Assembly (NCBI GenBank): GCA_049999725.1
Contig: JBNGIS010019509.1
Location: forward strand, 125,792-184,515
Direction of reading: 5' to 3'
DNA length: 58,724 nucleotides
From: Haplomitrium mnioides
Taxonomy: Eukaryota > Marchantiophyta > Haplomitriopsida > Calobryales
Below the pieces are notes generated by a model. That model had not been told where the DNA came from and made no database searches. It saw only the letters and a list, made by a program, of their open reading frames with translations. Position 1 is the first letter of the stretch, and every line of letters starts with the position of its first letter. Made by a program: the position numbers and the translations under genes. Positions 38,882-51,028 of the stretch are shown piece by piece.

Positions 38882-41800
38882 CAAAATGGTATATAAACAA
38901 CTTTCTCACATCTAATGGTCTATCACCAATTCTTTTGTATACAATTGTCTATCAAAAACTTATTTGCATGCAATTGTGTTTGAAACAACTTGCTTTTATC
39001 CAAAGGCATTCAAAAACCTTTTTGTAGTTATTAGGATTTAAATAGGCACTTTTGGCCAATAGTATTACAACAACCTTCTTGCATCCAAAGGTCTTTACAC
39101 AATTGTCCCATATGCAATGGTGTATCAAGCATGTTTGTGCAAGCAATGGTGTTTGAACATCTTGCTTGAGTCCAATGGCATTTCAAAAACTTTGTGCATC
39201 CAATGGTCTTTAAGCAATTTTTTTGTGTCTATTAACAACATTTTTATTTTAAGTGGTTTCTCAACATCACCATTGCATCCAATGATCTATCACTAGCTAT
39301 CTTGTATGTATTGGTCTACAAAAAAAAAGCATTTTTCCATGTAATAGTGTTTGAAGAATGTGCTTGTATCCAATGGCATTCTAAAATGGTTTTTCATCCA
39401 ATTATCTTTGAGCAATCTTCTTGTTTCTATACACAACCTTCAAACATTCAATGGGTTTAAACATCCCTTTTTATGCAATGGTATATGAACATATTTCTTG
39501 TATCCAATAGTCTTTTAACATCAAACTTGTATGCACAGGTCTATAAAAAAACCTTTTTGGATGCAATGGTTTTTGAACAACTTGCTTATATCCAATGCCT
39601 TTTGAAAACCATTTTGCATCCAACTCACTTTGAGAAATCTTCTTGTGTTTATTAAAAACCTTTTTATATTGAATGATTTTTCAACATCCCTCTTGCATCT
39701 AATGGTATATGAATAACCTTCTTGCATCCAATGGTCTATCAACAACAATCTTGTATGCAATAGTCTACCAAATTTTTTTTCCATGCAATGGTGTTTGATC
39801 ATCTTGCTAGTGACCAATGGCATTTTAAGCCTTCTTGCATTTAATAATCTTTAAAAAACCATTTGGATCCAATAGTAGGTGAACAACCTTCTTGCATTCA
39901 ATGAACTATCAACAACTTTCTTGTTTGGAATAGTCTATAGAAAACCATTATGCATGCAATGGTGTTTGAACAACCTTCTTATATCCAATGGTATTTGAAA
40001 ACTTTCATGTATTTAGTAGTCTTTAATCAAGCACTTGCAGCCAATAGTATATGAACAAAATTCTTACAACCAATGGTGTACCAACAACTATTCTATATAA
40101 AATGGTTTTTATAAAACCTTTTTGCATGCAATGGTGTTTAAACAACTTGCTTGTATCCAATGGCATTGGAAAGCNNNNNNNNNNTATTGGTCAATCAACA
40201 ACTTTCTTGCATGGAATGGTCTATGAAAAACGTTTTTGCAAGCAATGGTGTTTGAACAAATTTCTTGTATCCAATAGCATTCGAAAACCTTCTTGCAATA
40301 AATAGTCTAAAAACAACCACTTGCAGATATTGTTATATAAATAACCTTGTTGCATGTATTGGTCTATCAACAACTTTCTTGTATTGAATGGTCTATGAAA
40401 AACCTTTTTGCAAGCAATGGTGTTTCAACAACTCGCTTGTATCCAATGGCATTTGAAAACCTTTGTGCATCCAATGGTCTTTGAGAAATGTTCTTGTGTA
40501 TTTTAAAACCCTTTTAATATTGAATGATCTTTCAACATCACTCTTGCATCCAATGGTATATGAACAACCTTTTTCATCCAATGGTATATCAACATTTATC
40601 TTGTATGCAATGGTATATAAAAGTCCTTTTGCATTGTTTCTAAACAACTTGTTTGTATCCAATGACATTTGAAAACCTTCTTGCTCTAAATAGTCTTTAA
40701 ACAAGCATTTGCATTCAATAGCATATTAAAATCCTTCTTTCATCGTATGGTCTTCAAACAACCATCTTGTATGCTATGGTCTACAAAAAATCATGTTGCA
40801 TGCAATGGTGTTTGAACAACTTGCTTATGTCCAATGGTATTTGCGAACCTTCTTGCATTACTTAGTGTTCAATCAAACACTTGCATGCAATGGTATATAA
40901 ACAACTTCTTCTAGCAAATAGTATATGAACATCCATCATACAACGAATAGTCTTCCAACATATATCTAGTATGTTGTCTTTAAAATGCCTTTTTGCAAGG
41001 AATGGTGTTTGAACAACTTGCTTGTTTCCAACGGCATTTAAAAACCTTCTTGCATTAAATAGTCTTTACACAATCACTTGCACCTGATGGTATATGAACA
41101 ACCTTCTTTCAGCCAATGGGCTATTGATCTATCATGAACTGTCTTGTATACAATGGTCTTTAAACAACCTTTTTGCATGCAATGGTGTTTGAACAATATG
41201 CTTGTATCCAATGGCATTAAAATTTCTGTTCACATTGTATGGTTTTTGAGAAATCTTCTTGTGTCTATGAACAATCTTGTTACATTTGGTGGTTTTTGAA
41301 CATCATTTTTGGATCCAATGGTATATGAACAACCCTCTTGCATCCAAAGTTCTATCAACAACTATCTTGTGTACAATGGTCTAGAAAAAACCTTTTTGCA
41401 TGCAATGGTGTTTGAACAACTTGCTTGTATCAAACGGTAATTTAAAACCTTCTTGCATTTAATAGTCTTCAAAACAACACTTGCATCCAATAGTATGTCA
41501 ACAACCTTGTTGCACCCAATGGTGCTTAAACATCTCGTATGCTATGGTCTAGAAAACATCTTTCTGCACGCAATGGTGTTTGATCACTTGGCTAATATCC
41601 AATGTCCTTTGAAAACCTTCTTGCATTAAATAGTCTTCAAGACGACTAGTTGGAAAAAATGGTATATCAACAATCTTCTTGCAACCTATGGTCTTTCAAC
41701 AATTGTCTTGTATGCAATGGTCTAAAAAACACCTTTTTGCATGCAATGGTGGTTGAAAAACTTGATTGTATCGAATGGCATTGGAAAACCTTCTTGCAAT

Positions 41801-41895
41801 AATTAGACTTCAAAGAACCATCTGCAGATAATGGTATATAAACAACCTTCTTGCATCTTAAAGTCTAGTAACAACTTTCTTGTATGGAATGGTCA
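38882..41895 (-). repeat. Satellite block 5, inverted orientation
   Basis: For about 3.0 kb the satellite reads on the opposite strand (ccaatggtctatc, cttgtatccaatggcattt and so on). Monomer kinds and order are the same as elsewhere when reverse-complemented. The left switch falls within ttgca (38877-38881), which fits both orientations. The right switch is at aatggtc-aa-gaccatt (41888-41903), a near-palindrome made by the head-to-head joint. A 10 N gap lies inside, so misassembly cannot be excluded, although neither joint contains N. Confidence 0.93.
40175..40184. other. Assembly gap (10 N)
   Basis: Ten N within the inverted satellite block. The flanks are not obviously duplicated. Confidence 0.97.
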
Positions 41896-44800
41896 AGACC
41901 ATTGGAATTAGAAAGGTCTTCAAATGTCATTGGATACAAGCAAGTTGTTCAAACAGTATTGCTTGCAAAAAGGTGTCTTATAGAACATTGCATACCAGAA
42001 AGTTGCTTAACGACCTTTGGATGAGAGAAGGTTGTTGTAGTACTATTGGCTACCAGTGCTTGTTTCAAGACTATTAAATGCACAAAGGCTTTCAAATGAC
42101 TTTAGATAAAAGCAAGTTGTTCAATACACTATTGCATGCAAAAAGGTGGTTCAACCATCATTGGATATTAGAAGAATGCTGAAAACCCATTGAATGAAAG
42201 AAGGTTGTTTGTAGACACAAGCAGGTTGCTCAAAGTCCATTGGATGCAAAAAACATTTTCAAACGCCATTGGATACAAGCATGTTGTTCAAGCACCATTG
42301 CTCACCAAAAGGTTTTTTAAGAACAATTGCATACAAGATAAATGGCTATTGACGGATGGTTGCAAGAAGGTTGGTCACATACCATTGGTTGCAAGTGGAT
42401 GTGTAAAGACAATTTAATGCAAGAAGGTTTTCAATTGCGGTTGGATACAAGCAAAGTTTTTCAACCACCATTGCATGCAAAAATTTGCTTTAAAGACAAC
42501 ATACAAAATAGATGTTGGAAGACCATTGGGTCCAAGAAGGTTGTTCACAAACCATTGGCTGCAAGTGGTTGTTTAAAGACTATTCAATGGAAGAAGATTT
42601 TTCAAATGCCATTGGATACAAGCAAGTTGTTCAAACACCATTGCATGCAAAAAGGTTTTTTATAGACCATTGCATGCCACATCATTGTTGATACACCATT
42701 GGATGCAAAAAGGTTGCTCAAACATCATTGGATGCAAGAAGAATGTCTAAATGTAAGAAGGTTGTTGATAGATAGAAGAAGATTGCTCAAATTCTTTTGG
42801 ATGCAAAAACTGTTTTCAAATGTCATTGGATACAATCAAGTTTTTCAAACACCATTGCATGCAAAAAGGTTTTCAAAGATAGTTCCAAGCAAGATAGTTG
42901 GCTTTAGACTATTCAATGCAAAAATGTTGTTCATATAGCATTGGTTGCAAAGGATTGTGTGAAGACTTTTTAATGCAAGATAGGTTTTCAAATGCCAAGG
43001 GATACAAGCAACTTGTTCAAACACCATTGCATGCAAAAGGGCGTTTTTTAGACTGTTATATACTGGATAGTTGTTGAAAGACCATTGGATGCAAGAGGGT
43101 TTTCAAATGCTATTGGACACAAGAAAGTTGTTCAAACATCAAAGCATGCAAAAAGGTATTTTATTGACTATTGCAAACGAGGGAGTTGTTGAAACACTAT
43201 TGGTTGCAATAAGGTTGCTGATGTACTATTGGCTACAAGTGGTTATTTAGAGACTATTAAATGCAAACATGTTTTCAAATGCCATTTAATACAAGCAAGT
43301 TGTTCAAATATTATTGCATGCAAAAAGATTTTCTTATACACTATTGCATGCAAGAAAGTTGTTGATAGACTATTAGATGTAAAACCGTTGTTAATATAGC
43401 ATTATCTTCAAGTGGGTGTGTGAAGACTATTTATTGTCAAAAGATTTTCCAATGCCATTGGACACCAACAAGTTGTTCAAACATTATTCCATGCAAAAAG
43501 GTGTTTTATAGACCTTTTCATAAAGAAAGTTGTTGGAAGACGATTGGATGCAAGAAGGTTGTTGATGTACCATTCTTTGCAAGTGGTTGTTTGAATACTG
43601 TTAAACATAGGAAGGTTTTCAAATGCCATTGGATACAAGCAAGTTTTTCAAACACCATTCTATGCAAAAATGTTTTTTATAGACCATCATTGCATGCGAA
43701 AAATGTTGTTGACAGTCTATTAGATGGAAGAACATTGTTAATATAACATTAGCTCTAAGTGGTTGTTTGAAGACTATGTATTGCAAGAAGGTTTTCCAAT
43801 GCCAATGGACACAAACAATTTTTCTAAATAGCATTGCATGCAAAGAGGTTTTATAGACCTTTCCGTACTAGATATGCAACTAGATAGGTTTTTTTAAACC
43901 ATTTCATACAAAATAGTTGTTGATGAACCATTCCTAGAAAGAATATTGTTGATATACTGTTTTTTCCAAGTGGTGGTTTTGAAGACTATTTACTACAAGA
44001 AGGTTTTAAAATGCCATTGGATATAAGCACATGATCAAACACCATTGCATGCAAAAATATCTTTTATAGACCATGCAATACAAGATGGTTGTTGAAACAC
44101 CATTGGTTGCAATAAGGTTGTTAATATACTATTGACTACAAGTGCTTGTTTGAAGACTATAAAATGCAAGAAGGTTTTCAATTACGATTGGAAACAAGCA
44201 AGTTGTTCAAACACCATTGCATGCAAAAAGGTTTTTTCTAGACCATTTCACACAAGAAAGTTGTTGATAGAACATTGGATGCAAGAAGGTTGTTAATTCA
44301 GCATTGGATGCAAGAAGAATGTTCAAAAACCATCAAATGTAATAGGATTGTTTACAGACACAAGAAAATTGCTCAAAAACCACACGATGTAAAAGAAATT
44401 TTAAATTCCATTGGATACAAGAAAGTTGTTCAAACACTATTGCATGTAAAAAGGTTTTTTTTGTAGACTTTTGCAAACAAGTTACTTCCTAAAAGATCAT
44501 TAGATGCAAGAAGGTTGTTTGCATACCATTGGGTTCAAGTTGGTATTGAAGATTTTTGAATGCAAGAAGGGTTTTCAAACACCATTGGATACAAGCAAGT
44601 TGTTCAAACACCATTGGATGCAAAAAAGCTTTCTTATTGACTATTGTATACAAGATAGTTGTTTATAAACCATTGGATGAAAGAAGGTTGTTCATATACC
44701 ATTGACTCCAAGTGGTTGTTGAAAGACTATTTAAAACAAGAAGGTTTTCAAGTGCCATTGGATTCTAGCAAGTTGTTCAAAAATCATTGTGTACGAAAAT

Positions 44801-46196
44801 GTTTTTTGGAGACAATTGCAAACACAAAGTTGTTGATAAACTATTGGATGCAAGAATGATGCTCATAGACCATTGGTTGCAAGTGGTTGTTTAAAGACCA
44901 TTTATTGCAAGAAGTTTTTCAAATGCCCTTGGATGCAGGCAAGTTGTTCAAATAGAATTGCATGCAAAAAGTTTTCTTATAGACCATTGCATGCAAGATA
45001 AAATGTTGATAGACCGTTGGATGCAAGAAAGTTTTTCATGTACTATTGGATGCAAGAGTGATGGTGAAAACCCATTCAATATAAAGAGGTTGTTAATAGA
45101 CACAAGAACATTGCTCAAAAACTATTTGATGCACAAAGGATTTCATATGCCATTGGATACAAGCAAGTTGTTTAAACACCATTGCATGCAAAAAGATGTT
45201 TTATAGACCATTGCATACAAGATAGCTGTTGATAGACCAATTGTTGCAATAATGTTCTTAATATTTTCTTTGCTACATGTGCTTGCTTGAAGACTTATGA
45301 ATGCAAGAAGGTTTTCAAATGCATTTGGATAAATGCAAGTTGTTCAAGCACCATTGCATGCAAATAGATTTTTTATAGACCATTGCATGCAACATAGTTG
45401 GTGATATACCATTAGATGAAAGAAAAGTTGTTTATATACCATTTTAGTCAAGTGGTTGCTTGAAGACTATTTAATGCAAGAAGGTTCTCGAATGCCATTG
45501 GATACAAGCAAGTTGTTCAAACACCATTGCATGCAAAACAATGCTTTAAGGACTATAGTATGCAAGATAGTTGTTGAAAGACCATTGGATGCAAGAAGGT
45601 TGTTCATATACCATTGACTACAAGTGCTTGTTTGAAGACTATTGAATGCAATAAGGTTTTCAAATGCCATTGGAGACAAGCAAGTTGTTCAAACACCACT
45701 ATATGAAAAATGGTTTTTGATATAAAGTTGTTGATAGATTATTAGATGTAAGAATGGTTTTACATAGCATTTTCTAGAAGTTATTGTTTGAAGACTATTT
45801 ATTGCAAGAAGGTTTTCCAATACCATTGGATATAAGCAAGTTGTTTAAACACAATTGTGTATGCAAAAAATGTGTTTTATAGACCATTGCATACGAGATA
45901 GTTGTTGGAAGACCATTGGTTGCAAGAAGGTTGTTCATACAACATTGGCTGCAAGTGCTTGTTTGAGGACTATTAAATGCAAGAAGGTTTTCAATTGCAT
46001 TGGATACAAGCAAGTTTTTCAAACATAATTGCATGTAGAAAGGTTTTTAATAGACTATTGTACACAAGATAGTTGTTGATAGAGCATTGGATACAAGAAG
46101 GTTGTTCATACACCATTGGATGAAAGAGTAATATTGAAAGACCATTCAATATAAAAAGGTTGTTAATAGACACAGGAAGATTGCTCAAAGACCATT
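41896..46196 (+). repeat. Satellite block 6
   Basis: The satellite is back in the main orientation. 42583-43437 matches 38021-38880 unit by unit. The block ends with ccatt (46192-46196), the target copy of the gypsy element. Confidence 0.93.
46192..46196. repeat. Left target site duplication CCATT
   Basis: Identical to 51183-51187 on the other side of the gypsy element. The site lies in the monomer core ccattgg. Confidence 0.85.
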
Positions 46197-46319
46197 TGTA
46201 ATGGTCACTAACTTTAGTAAGCCATAACTAAAAATGAAGTAAGACATAGTGCCAGCTATGTCTAGAAAGCTATTACTAAGTTAGAGTAACACAAAGCAGT
46301 TTCTATTTTAGAGAGTTAG

Positions 46320-46497
46320 ACATGTGGCAAGAGTAGAGAAAGTCAACAAATTAAAGTGAAAAAAGGAGCACTTTAGAAGAGGATAAGGACACATGGCAAG
46401 CGAAGAATTAAAGTGAAAAGAAGGCTCTAAAGATAAGGACACGTAGCAGAAGGAGAACTAAAGAGATAGAAGGTTCTAAAGATTAAGACACGTGGCT
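46320..46497 (+). promoter_or_regulatory. Cluster of G-box-like motifs in 5' LTR
   Basis: Four copies of a gacacgtggca-like word occur at about 46319-46329, 46388-46398, 46437-46447 and 46486-46496. The fourth has a perfect CACGTG core and the others one change. ACGTGGC is the core of plant G-box/ABRE sites bound by bZIP and bHLH factors. The function is inferred from the motif and its repetition upstream of the TATA box. Confidence 0.5.
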
Positions 46498-46623
46498 ACA
46501 AGAGAATAAAAGTAAAGTGTGGTCCAATTAAAGTGAAAGTGAAAAGAGAGGTCCAATTAGAAGAGGATAAAAAAGCACCAATGAGTTTCATCCACCTATG
46601 TAAGAAAAGAGCTTTCTATCAAG

Positions 46624-46630
46624 TATATAA
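46624..46630 (+). promoter_or_regulatory. TATA box of 5' LTR
   Basis: TATATAA in the context aagtatataaagaaggg, conserved in the 3' LTR at 51022-51028. Well placed for LTR transcription. Confidence 0.75.
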
Positions 46631-46785
46631 AGAAGGGAGAGTGCCTTGTTTGGTATCTCTTACCATGAGGGTTTTGAAGTTCTTTGTGCGCTTCTTTTAT
46701 GCTAACTTGTATGTGTTATACTTGTGCTAATTCGTACGTGTAATGTGGGTTTGTAGTGTTTCAATTAGAGTTTGTAGTGTTACAA

Positions 46786-46797
46786 TGGTATCAAAGC
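46786..46797 (+). other. Gypsy primer binding site
   Basis: TGGTATCAAAGC, two bases inside the 5' LTR end. It differs by one base from the common tRNA-Met site TGGTATCAGAGC. Confidence 0.9.
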
Positions 46798-47442
46798 TTG
46801 GTCTTCTCCAAAGAAGTGTGGATTACCCCTCTTTGGAGAAGTATTAAAGACCTTTTGGAGTAGTGGAATCTCCACTTTGCATCAACTTCAAAAGAGTTAA
46901 ACTTTCAAGTTTTCATGAGTAAAAGATAGCCAACATCCCATCCTTTATAAATGAAGATAAGAAGTTGACTTGACACTATGGTAGCAAATGGATAGAGGAG
47001 CATTTGTACCTCCTAGAATTCCTCCATTGAATTCTTTTAATATTTGTGTGTTTATTATTGACAAACATTTCTTTCGTCATTTTTTAGTATACAATTTTGG
47101 ACATGATTTTATGGTTTTTGTGATGGAATCAAGAGAACTTGTTATCCTACCTATGGTAAATTATGGTGTTACATGGGAGTGTTTTATTTATGTTTTGTGG
47201 TAGATAGAAATCGGATTTGAACCAAGCTCCTTTAGAAGAGTTCAACTCCAAGTGTCACATTTCTATTCAAGTGACGTCTAAACAAATGCAGCGAGATTTT
47301 ATTGTTCCTAAGTTTGGACAGAGGTTTTGTGATTCAGTGTTAGCATTAACTTAACCTTTTATTTTACTTATTCTTCAGAATTGGAATGTGTATGTATTTG
47401 TTTTTGTATAAGTTACAAGTAGTTAAGTTGTGACAGAAAATC
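46798..47442 (+). other. Gypsy leader, no gene seen
   Basis: About 0.65 kb between the primer site and the gag start. Open frames are short and unrecognised. Confidence 0.7.
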
Positions 47443-48204
47443 ATGGAGGCAAGTTCCTCTAATCTAGAAGAATGAGCTTGGATGATGGCAAAGTTGGAGG
47501 AACTTTAAGCAGCCATTATAGCAAGCCAACAACAAACAAATATGTTAATGGCGGAGATGGTGAAAATACGGTTGCAACAAGAGAATGGAGAAGTAAGTCG
47601 AGAAACATTGCTTCAAAACATGAGCAAGTCGTGTAAAGTGGAGGCTTATGGAGGGAACCGCATGGTAGGTGTTGTCGAAGGATGGGTGTATCGAATGGAA
47701 GCTCATATGTCGTATTATCCGCACACATCAGATTTGGAAAAGGGACTATCCACAAGATCATTTTTAACGATGCACATATCTATTTGGCTACAAGGATGGG
47801 AGAGACAAAAAAATGCACGAGGAGAAAAGCTTGCAAGTTACATTGACGAATTTCAAAGCTTTCAAGTCCAAATTGAAGACATGGTTTCAGACGAGACCCT
47901 TGACAAATTTTTGCAAGGCTTGGAAAGGAAGATTCAAGGGAAAGTTATGATGAGAAATCTAAAAGATGTTAACAAAGCTATCTCATGTGCTCAAAGAATT
48001 GAAGGAACATTGGGAATTGTACAAACAAGAGGGAATTACGGTCTCATGCATATGGAGTTGGGACATATCAGAAGAAGAGATTTCAATCGCTCCAATCAAC
48101 AACCACGATGACCACACAATGTTATTGAAAGAGGAAATGAACAACGACGAGAAACACGAACATGTTACAATTGTAGTCGAGTAGGGCACATTGTACCAAA
48201 TTGC
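47443..48204 (+). pseudogene. Gypsy gag with zinc knuckle, broken by stops
   Basis: The likely start is ATG 47443 (MEASSSN). The capsid-like core is visible as ISIWLQGWERQKNARGEKLA and YIDEFQSFQVQIEDM, followed by TLDKFLQGLERKIQGKV and AISCAQRIEGT. This is the plant gypsy gag pattern. A CCHC knuckle with intact spacing C-X2-C-X4-H-X4-C is at 48163-48204. In-frame stops occur at 47473, 47503 and 48109. Each is one C-to-T change from CGA or CAA, and there is no frameshift. Gag would form the particle and bind RNA; here it is dead. Confidence 0.9.
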
Positions 48205-49059
48205 AGAGCAATACGACGTAATCAAGGGCGAGTGTTCCGATGGCCTCTTCATAATGTCAACAATGAAGAAGATGAAGAATGTCAGGGAAACGATGGGCAC
48301 CAGTAAAAAAAACCTCGTGTTTTTGCTGGGAGAAAGAAGAAAGATGAGGAAAAGTTTCAAACCAAACAAATATACTATATAGAAAAAAGAAATGGAGGAC
48401 TAATTGTGGTTGATGGATGGATGGGAGGATTAGCAGTGAGAGTTTTGGTGGACTCCGAGGCAGAAGAAAATTATCTATCACGAACGATAGCCTTGAAGCT
48501 GAAGTTGCCAATTGAAAAGGAAGAACATGAGATGGTTAAAGTGGCAAATGGCCGATATGAGGCTATTGAACATTTATCTAAAACTATAGCTCTACATATG
48601 GGCAATTATAAGGAGAATTTGGAATGGAAAATCATGACGTTGGCAAGATATGATGCGATTCTTAGAATGAAATGGCTACAAAGATATAACCCGCAAGTAG
48701 ATTGGCGAAAGAAGATACTCACAACATCTCAATGGAAGATTCAGGAAGATCGAGTACGACCTCATTCAAGGCATTTGCCCCTATATGTGATTGGAGCACA
48801 CTCAATCAAAATGCAAGACACGGTGTTCTTAGAGCTCATATGTGAACTCACAGTTGATAAGGAGGACTTAAAGAATAAAATTCCCCATGATTTTCAAGGT
48901 TTTTTTAAGGAGTTTTACGATGTCTTTCCCAATGATTGGCCCCATAGCTTGCCACATAAACGATGCATTGATCACAAGATTGAGGTTCTTCCAGGAAGTA
49001 TCCCACCATGTAAAGCACCATATCAATTGCCTGCTCATGAACTCAAGGAATGCAAATCT
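48205..49059 (+). pseudogene. Gypsy protease region, broken
   Basis: In frame with gag. After a TAA at 48304 the frame stays open to 49059. The protease carries LAVRVLVDSEAEENYLS, in which the catalytic D-S-G appears as D-S-E, a change that should inactivate it. WRKKILTT and further linker sequence lead to DFQGFFKEFYDVFPND and DHKIEVLPGSIPPCKAPYQL, the conserved entry to gypsy RT. The segment ends at a TAG (49060-49062) where CAG would fit. Confidence 0.88.
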
Positions 49060-49062
49060 TAG

Positions 49063-50403
49063 ATTGCTGAATTATTGGAGAAGGGGTTCATTCAGCCAAG
49101 CATCTCTCCTTATGGTGCACCAGTATTGTTTGTGAAAAAGAAAGATAGGAGTATGAGGATGTGTATTGACTATCGAGCACTCAACCAACAAACGATGAAA
49201 AATAAATATCCATTACCTAGAATAGATGATTTTTCTGATCAACTTCAAGGAGCAAATTACTTTACAAAGTTAGATTTGAGAAGCAGATACAATCAAATCT
49301 GAATTGCAAAAGTTAATATGCAAAAAACACCATTTCAAAGTCGATATGGGTGTTTCAAATATCATGTTATGCCTTTTGGATTAACTAATGCTCCTCCATT
49401 ATTTATGGGTCTTATGAATGATATTTTTTGATCTTATCTAGATAAGTTTGTTATTGTCTTTTTGGATGACATTCTCATTTACAACAAGAATCTCCAAGAG
49501 TATCAACAACACCTTCATACAGTATTGAAGGTACTTCAAAATCGCAAGCCATATGTGAAGATGTCAAAATGCAAAATTGGAAAAAGAGAGGTGGACTACT
49601 TGGATCATTGTGTGAGTGCATTAGGAATCCAAGTTATGAATGAAAAAGTAGAGGCAATTCAAAAGTGGGAAGCTCCTAGTGATCACACACAACTAAGAGG
49701 ATTTTTGAGGCTAATTGGGTTTTATCGTCGATTCCTGAAAGGTTTTGCACAAATAGCATAACCATTGACCAACTTGCTCAAGAAAAGTCATATGTGGACA
49801 TGGGGCGCTACAAAAAAGTTGCCATTTCAAACATTGAAGATATCACTTCTTCATGCTCCAATTCTTAAATGGTATGATTCTAAATGACCAATCAAACTTT
49901 CGGTGGATGCATCTGGAAAAGCCATAGGTGGAGTTTTGCAACAAGAATAGGAGGATGGTTGGCATCCTATTGCCTTCTTTTCTAGAAAATTGAGCGATGT
50001 AGAGCAGAACTACCATACCACGGAACGAGAAGAATTGGCGATTGTGTTATCAACCAAGCATTGGAAGCACTATCTCGAAGATAAGGAGCTTGTGGTCGAA
50101 ACTGACCATAAGCCTCTAATCTATCTAGGAACTCAAAAAGAGCTCTCAAAAAGGCAGATTCGATGGGCAGAGTGGCGACAACGGTTCCATATGAAGATGG
50201 TTTATGTGGAAGAAAAACGTCAAATTGCAGATGCTTTGACACGTATGCCTCAACTCAACATCATGTCAAAAATCACAATTCATCCTACTTGGTGGACAAA
50301 AATGTTGGCGGCAGTAAAGACAGATGAAGAGATCATTGTCGCACAACAAAAGAAGTTGGTGAAAGAGGTGAGAGGATTGATTTTCTTCCAAGATAAGGTA
50401 TAG
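49063..50403 (+). pseudogene. Gypsy reverse transcriptase and RNase H, broken by stops only
   Basis: RT motifs in order: [65 protein letters not shown] and the catalytic FLDD at 49459-49470. RNase H follows with KLSVDASGKAIGGVL, HPIAFFSRKLS, NYHTTEREELAIV, ETDHKPL and ADALTRMP. Stops lie at 49300, 49429, 49759, 49885, 49948 and 50401, all in one frame and all TGA, TAA or TAG at positions where an Arg or Gln codon would fit. No insertion or deletion disturbs the frame across this 1.3 kb. Confidence 0.94.
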
Positions 50404-50576
50404 GTTCCCAATGATGTTAAGCTTTGCTGTGAGATTTTACATGAAGCATATGATTCCGCAGTTGGGAGCCATGTTGGAATTGAAAAGACCTTGGACCATC
50501 TTCAACGAGTTTATTATTGGCCTAAAATGCATCAAGATGTGGAAGCTTATTACTCGCAACAAGGACGTTGCCTCTT
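50404..50576 (+). pseudogene. Gypsy integrase remnant (zinc-binding part only)
   Basis: Same frame as RT: EILHEAYDS, then SHVGIEKTLDHLQRVYYWPKM, the histidine half of the HHCC domain. The expected Cys-X2-Cys is not present. After AYYSQ the sequence jumps to what looks like the last codons of a pol frame, next to the polypurine tract. The catalytic DDE core (normally several hundred bases) is therefore deleted, with the joint near 50555. Confidence 0.88.
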
Positions 50577-50591
50577 AAAAGAGAGGAGGAT
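50577..50591 (+). other. Gypsy polypurine tract
   Basis: aaaagagaggaggat directly before the 3' LTR. Confidence 0.85.
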
Positions 50592-50711
50592 TGTAATGGT
50601 TACTAACTTTAGTAAGTCATAGCCAAAAATGAAGTAAGATATAGTGTCAACTAAATCTAGAAAGCTATTACTAAGTTAGAGTAACAAAAAGCAGTTGCTA
50701 TTTTAGAGAGT

Positions 50712-50893
50712 TGGACACATGGCAAGAGGAGAGAAATTCAACAAATTAAAGTGAAAAATGGAGCACTTTAGAAGTGGATAATGACACGTAGAAAGTGAAG
50801 AATTAAAGTGAAAAGAAGGTTCTAAAGATAAGGACACGTGGCAGAAGGAGAACTCAAGAGATAGAAGGTTCTAAAGATTAAGACACGTGGCAA
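50712..50893 (+). promoter_or_regulatory. Cluster of G-box-like motifs in 3' LTR
   Basis: Same four positions as in the 5' LTR: near 50714, 50783, 50833 and 50883. The last two are perfect gacacgtggca, indicating that the ancestral LTR had intact CACGTG sites. Confidence 0.5.
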
Positions 50894-51021
50894 CAGGAGA
50901 ATAAAAGTAAAGGGTGGTCCAATTAAAGTGAAAGAGAAAGGAGAGAGGTCCAACTAGAAGAGGATAGAAAAGCAACCAATGAGGTTCATCTACCTATGTA
51001 AGAAAAGATCTTTCTATCAAG

Positions 51022-51028
51022 TATATAA
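51022..51028 (+). promoter_or_regulatory. TATA box of 3' LTR
   Basis: TATATAA, the match of 46624-46630. Confidence 0.7.

Larger units (their letters stand above)
46197..46784 (+). repeat. Gypsy 5' LTR
   Basis: 588 bp, beginning TGTAATGGTCAC and ending GTGTTACA. It contains a TATA box and four ACGTGGC-like words. Confidence 0.93.
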
